Assembly (NCBI RefSeq): GCF_963678635.1
Contig: NC_087071.1
Coordinates: forward strand, 47,228,889-47,292,888
Source of the DNA: Symsagittifera roscoffensis
Taxonomy: Eukaryota > Xenacoelomorpha > Acoela > Convolutidae
Length of the DNA stretch: 64,000 bases
Direction: 5' to 3'
The translations under genes were made by a program, and so were the position numbers. The notes beneath the pieces are model-generated. The model ran no database searches. It saw nothing but the letters and a program-made list of their open reading frames with translations, and was not told the origin of the DNA. Shown here in pieces: positions 62,859-64,000 of the stretch; the first letter of the stretch is position 1, and every line of letters begins with the position of its first letter.

Positions 62859-63396
62859 GCATAATTTATACATAATTTGTATTAATGCTTTCCAATTTTT
62901 TACATGCAAAGTTACTGTGGATGCCTTCAGTTTGTTGTATACCAAATTATTACTTGCAAAATTGTGTCTATTTGTTTTTGGTGCTACCTTTGTTGCATCG
63001 CATTGGCAATTTATTAGCATAAGCTGTTTTGTTTGTAACTAAGGTTTGCCGATTGTTAAGCGTTCGTGGCTGAGAGGCCAGGGCTTAAGACTCCAAATCG
63101 TAAGGTGGCAGGTTCGAATCCAATACTGCATAATTTATACATAATTTGTATAAATGCTTTCCAATTTTTTACTTGCAAAGTTAGAGTGGATGCCTTCAAT
63201 TTGTTATATACCAAATTATTACTTGCAAAATTGTGTCTATTTGTTTTTGGTGCTACTTTTGTTGCATCGCATCGGCAATTTATTAGCATGGGCTGTTTTG
63301 TTTGTAACTAGAAATTGCCGATTGTTAAGCGTTCGTGGCCGAGAGGGCAGGGCTTAAGACTCAGAATCGTAAGGTCGCAGTTTCGAATCCAATACT
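62859..63396 (+). repeat. Tandem duplication, two 269-bp units, each ending in a tRNA-like SINE head
   Basis: Units 62859-63127 and 63128-63396 match nearly throughout. Each ends with an A-box-like GTGGCTGAGAGG or GTGGCCGAGAGG and a B-box-like GGTTCGAATCC or GTTTCGAATCC (heads at about 63057-63127 and 63326-63396). The rest of 60625-63699 contains only T-rich sequence and SINE tails (61005-61046, 61721-61760, 63630-63668). Confidence 0.88.
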
Positions 63397-63699
63397 AGCA
63401 AAGTTATGCTGATTCGAGTTTTAAGTTTTTTTTTGTTATAAAGATGCTTTTTTGTCGTGTTCTGGCTAGTGTTTATCAATTTTTTAAATCTTTTTTTTGT
63501 GCAGCATCAGTATAGCAAATTCATTCAATTTCTAACACGTACCTCCAGCTTCAGCTGGGCGGCTAGTTGTTTTGAGACATAAAAATTTTTTTGGATCACC
63601 TAGTTTTTTTTTTCGACTTATGTTTGTGTTGTATCGCAAGTGGTGCTGAGCTCGCTTCGCCTCTGTGTTACAAAAATTGATCCGGTGATTTTGTGGCAG

Positions 63700-63842
63700 G
63701 TGCGAGAATAGGTTCAGTGAAGCTGTACGATCCCCCGGCGGCTGATCCGGATGGACTGACTATGGGTCTGGTGCAGGCCACTTTCGTGGTGGGCACGGAG
63801 AACCAGTCCAACTGGTGGCCAGTGTGCGAAATGCCTATAGAT
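63700..63842 (+). CDS. Internal exon of an unrecognised gene running off the right edge
   Basis: TTTTGTGGCAG acceptor, 2 nt plus 47 codons, GTGAGT donor. The frame ARIGSVKLYDPPAADPDGLT ... ATFVVGTENQSNWWPVCEMP is open, and the codon use and G+C are like the FAHD and LANCL exons. The segment contains an N-x-S site in NQSNWWPVC, suggesting an extracellular protein. I do not recognise the family. No upstream exon could be found in this window. Confidence 0.65.
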
Positions 63843-64000
63843 GTGAGTGAGGACATTCATTCGCACTCTGGCTCATATGGGAGGCTGAAAAAAAGAACAT
63901 ATAACCGTTTTATTATTACCCGTTTAATAAATGACTTTTTTCCTTTCCCCACCAGCGAATATTTACTCAAAAAACTTATGTTAGCCATGTCTGATTACAA

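Noticed and set aside
63057-63396. Two sequences with good A and B boxes as functional tRNA genes
   Set aside because: No complete acceptor and anticodon stems, part of a tandem repeat, and matching SINE-type bodies follow.

Overview
The window is nuclear DNA of an invertebrate animal: AT-rich, with GT-AG introns from about 70 bp to 10 kb, three host genes, and most of the remaining sequence derived from mobile elements. The lineage cannot be fixed from sequence alone. All three host start codons lie 9-21 nt (10-21 nt counted from the AG) behind a pyrimidine-rich 3' splice acceptor, and two host genes lie head to tail about 240 bp apart. That layout suits a lineage with spliced-leader trans-splicing and operons (tunicates, flatworms, rotifers, chaetognaths and some crustaceans, among others); this is inference.

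Layout. 1-7135: three long intronless reading frames of an unrecognised, comparatively GC-rich element that enters from the left edge; frames 1 and 2 are separated by a single in-frame TAG, frame 3 overlaps frame 2 and carries an early in-frame TAA. 7136-8945: its non-coding right flank, with purine tracts. 8967-20088: a complete three-exon fumarylacetoacetate-hydrolase-domain gene (FAHD2-like), whose 10.2-kb second intron holds a full-length but broken BEL/Pao retrotransposon (9654-17035; 5-bp target duplication; 203-bp LTRs). Near its 3' LTR that element carries an antisense two-exon gene. The same intron holds a four-copy 95-bp tandem repeat and a 469-bp hAT deletion derivative with an 8-bp duplication. 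20325-33726: a complete five-exon LanC-like gene (LANCL) with an hAT-like composite element and tRNA-derived SINE fragments in intron 2 and an inactivated antisense LINE in intron 4. 38150-38959: TAF13, the TFIID histone-fold subunit, with an unusually long N-terminal arm.

41718-60620: an 18.9-kb Ty3/gypsy-type element with 410-bp LTRs that read as identical, a 4-bp target duplication (CGTC), and a complete gag-pol in one 2694-codon frame. It encodes at least seven further reading frames: a basic ORF before gag, a 47-aa ORF, two small hydrophobic ORFs, a 376-codon frame without ATG, an 872-aa membrane glycoprotein (envelope-like) and a 599-aa protein. Several successive ORFs overlap at the stop/start junction (ATGA, or ATG a few bases before the stop). 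This is rare in retroelements and suggests coupled termination-reinitiation. The leader holds two 25-nt hairpin repeats and four successive stem-loops; a 39-nt consensus mini-intron follows the last ORF. 60621-64000: SINE-rich sequence and one exon of an unrecognised gene at the right edge.

The host genes are intact in spite of the heavy intronic load. The gypsy element looks young and possibly competent; the BEL and LINE copies are dead, each with a damaged reverse-transcriptase catalytic motif.
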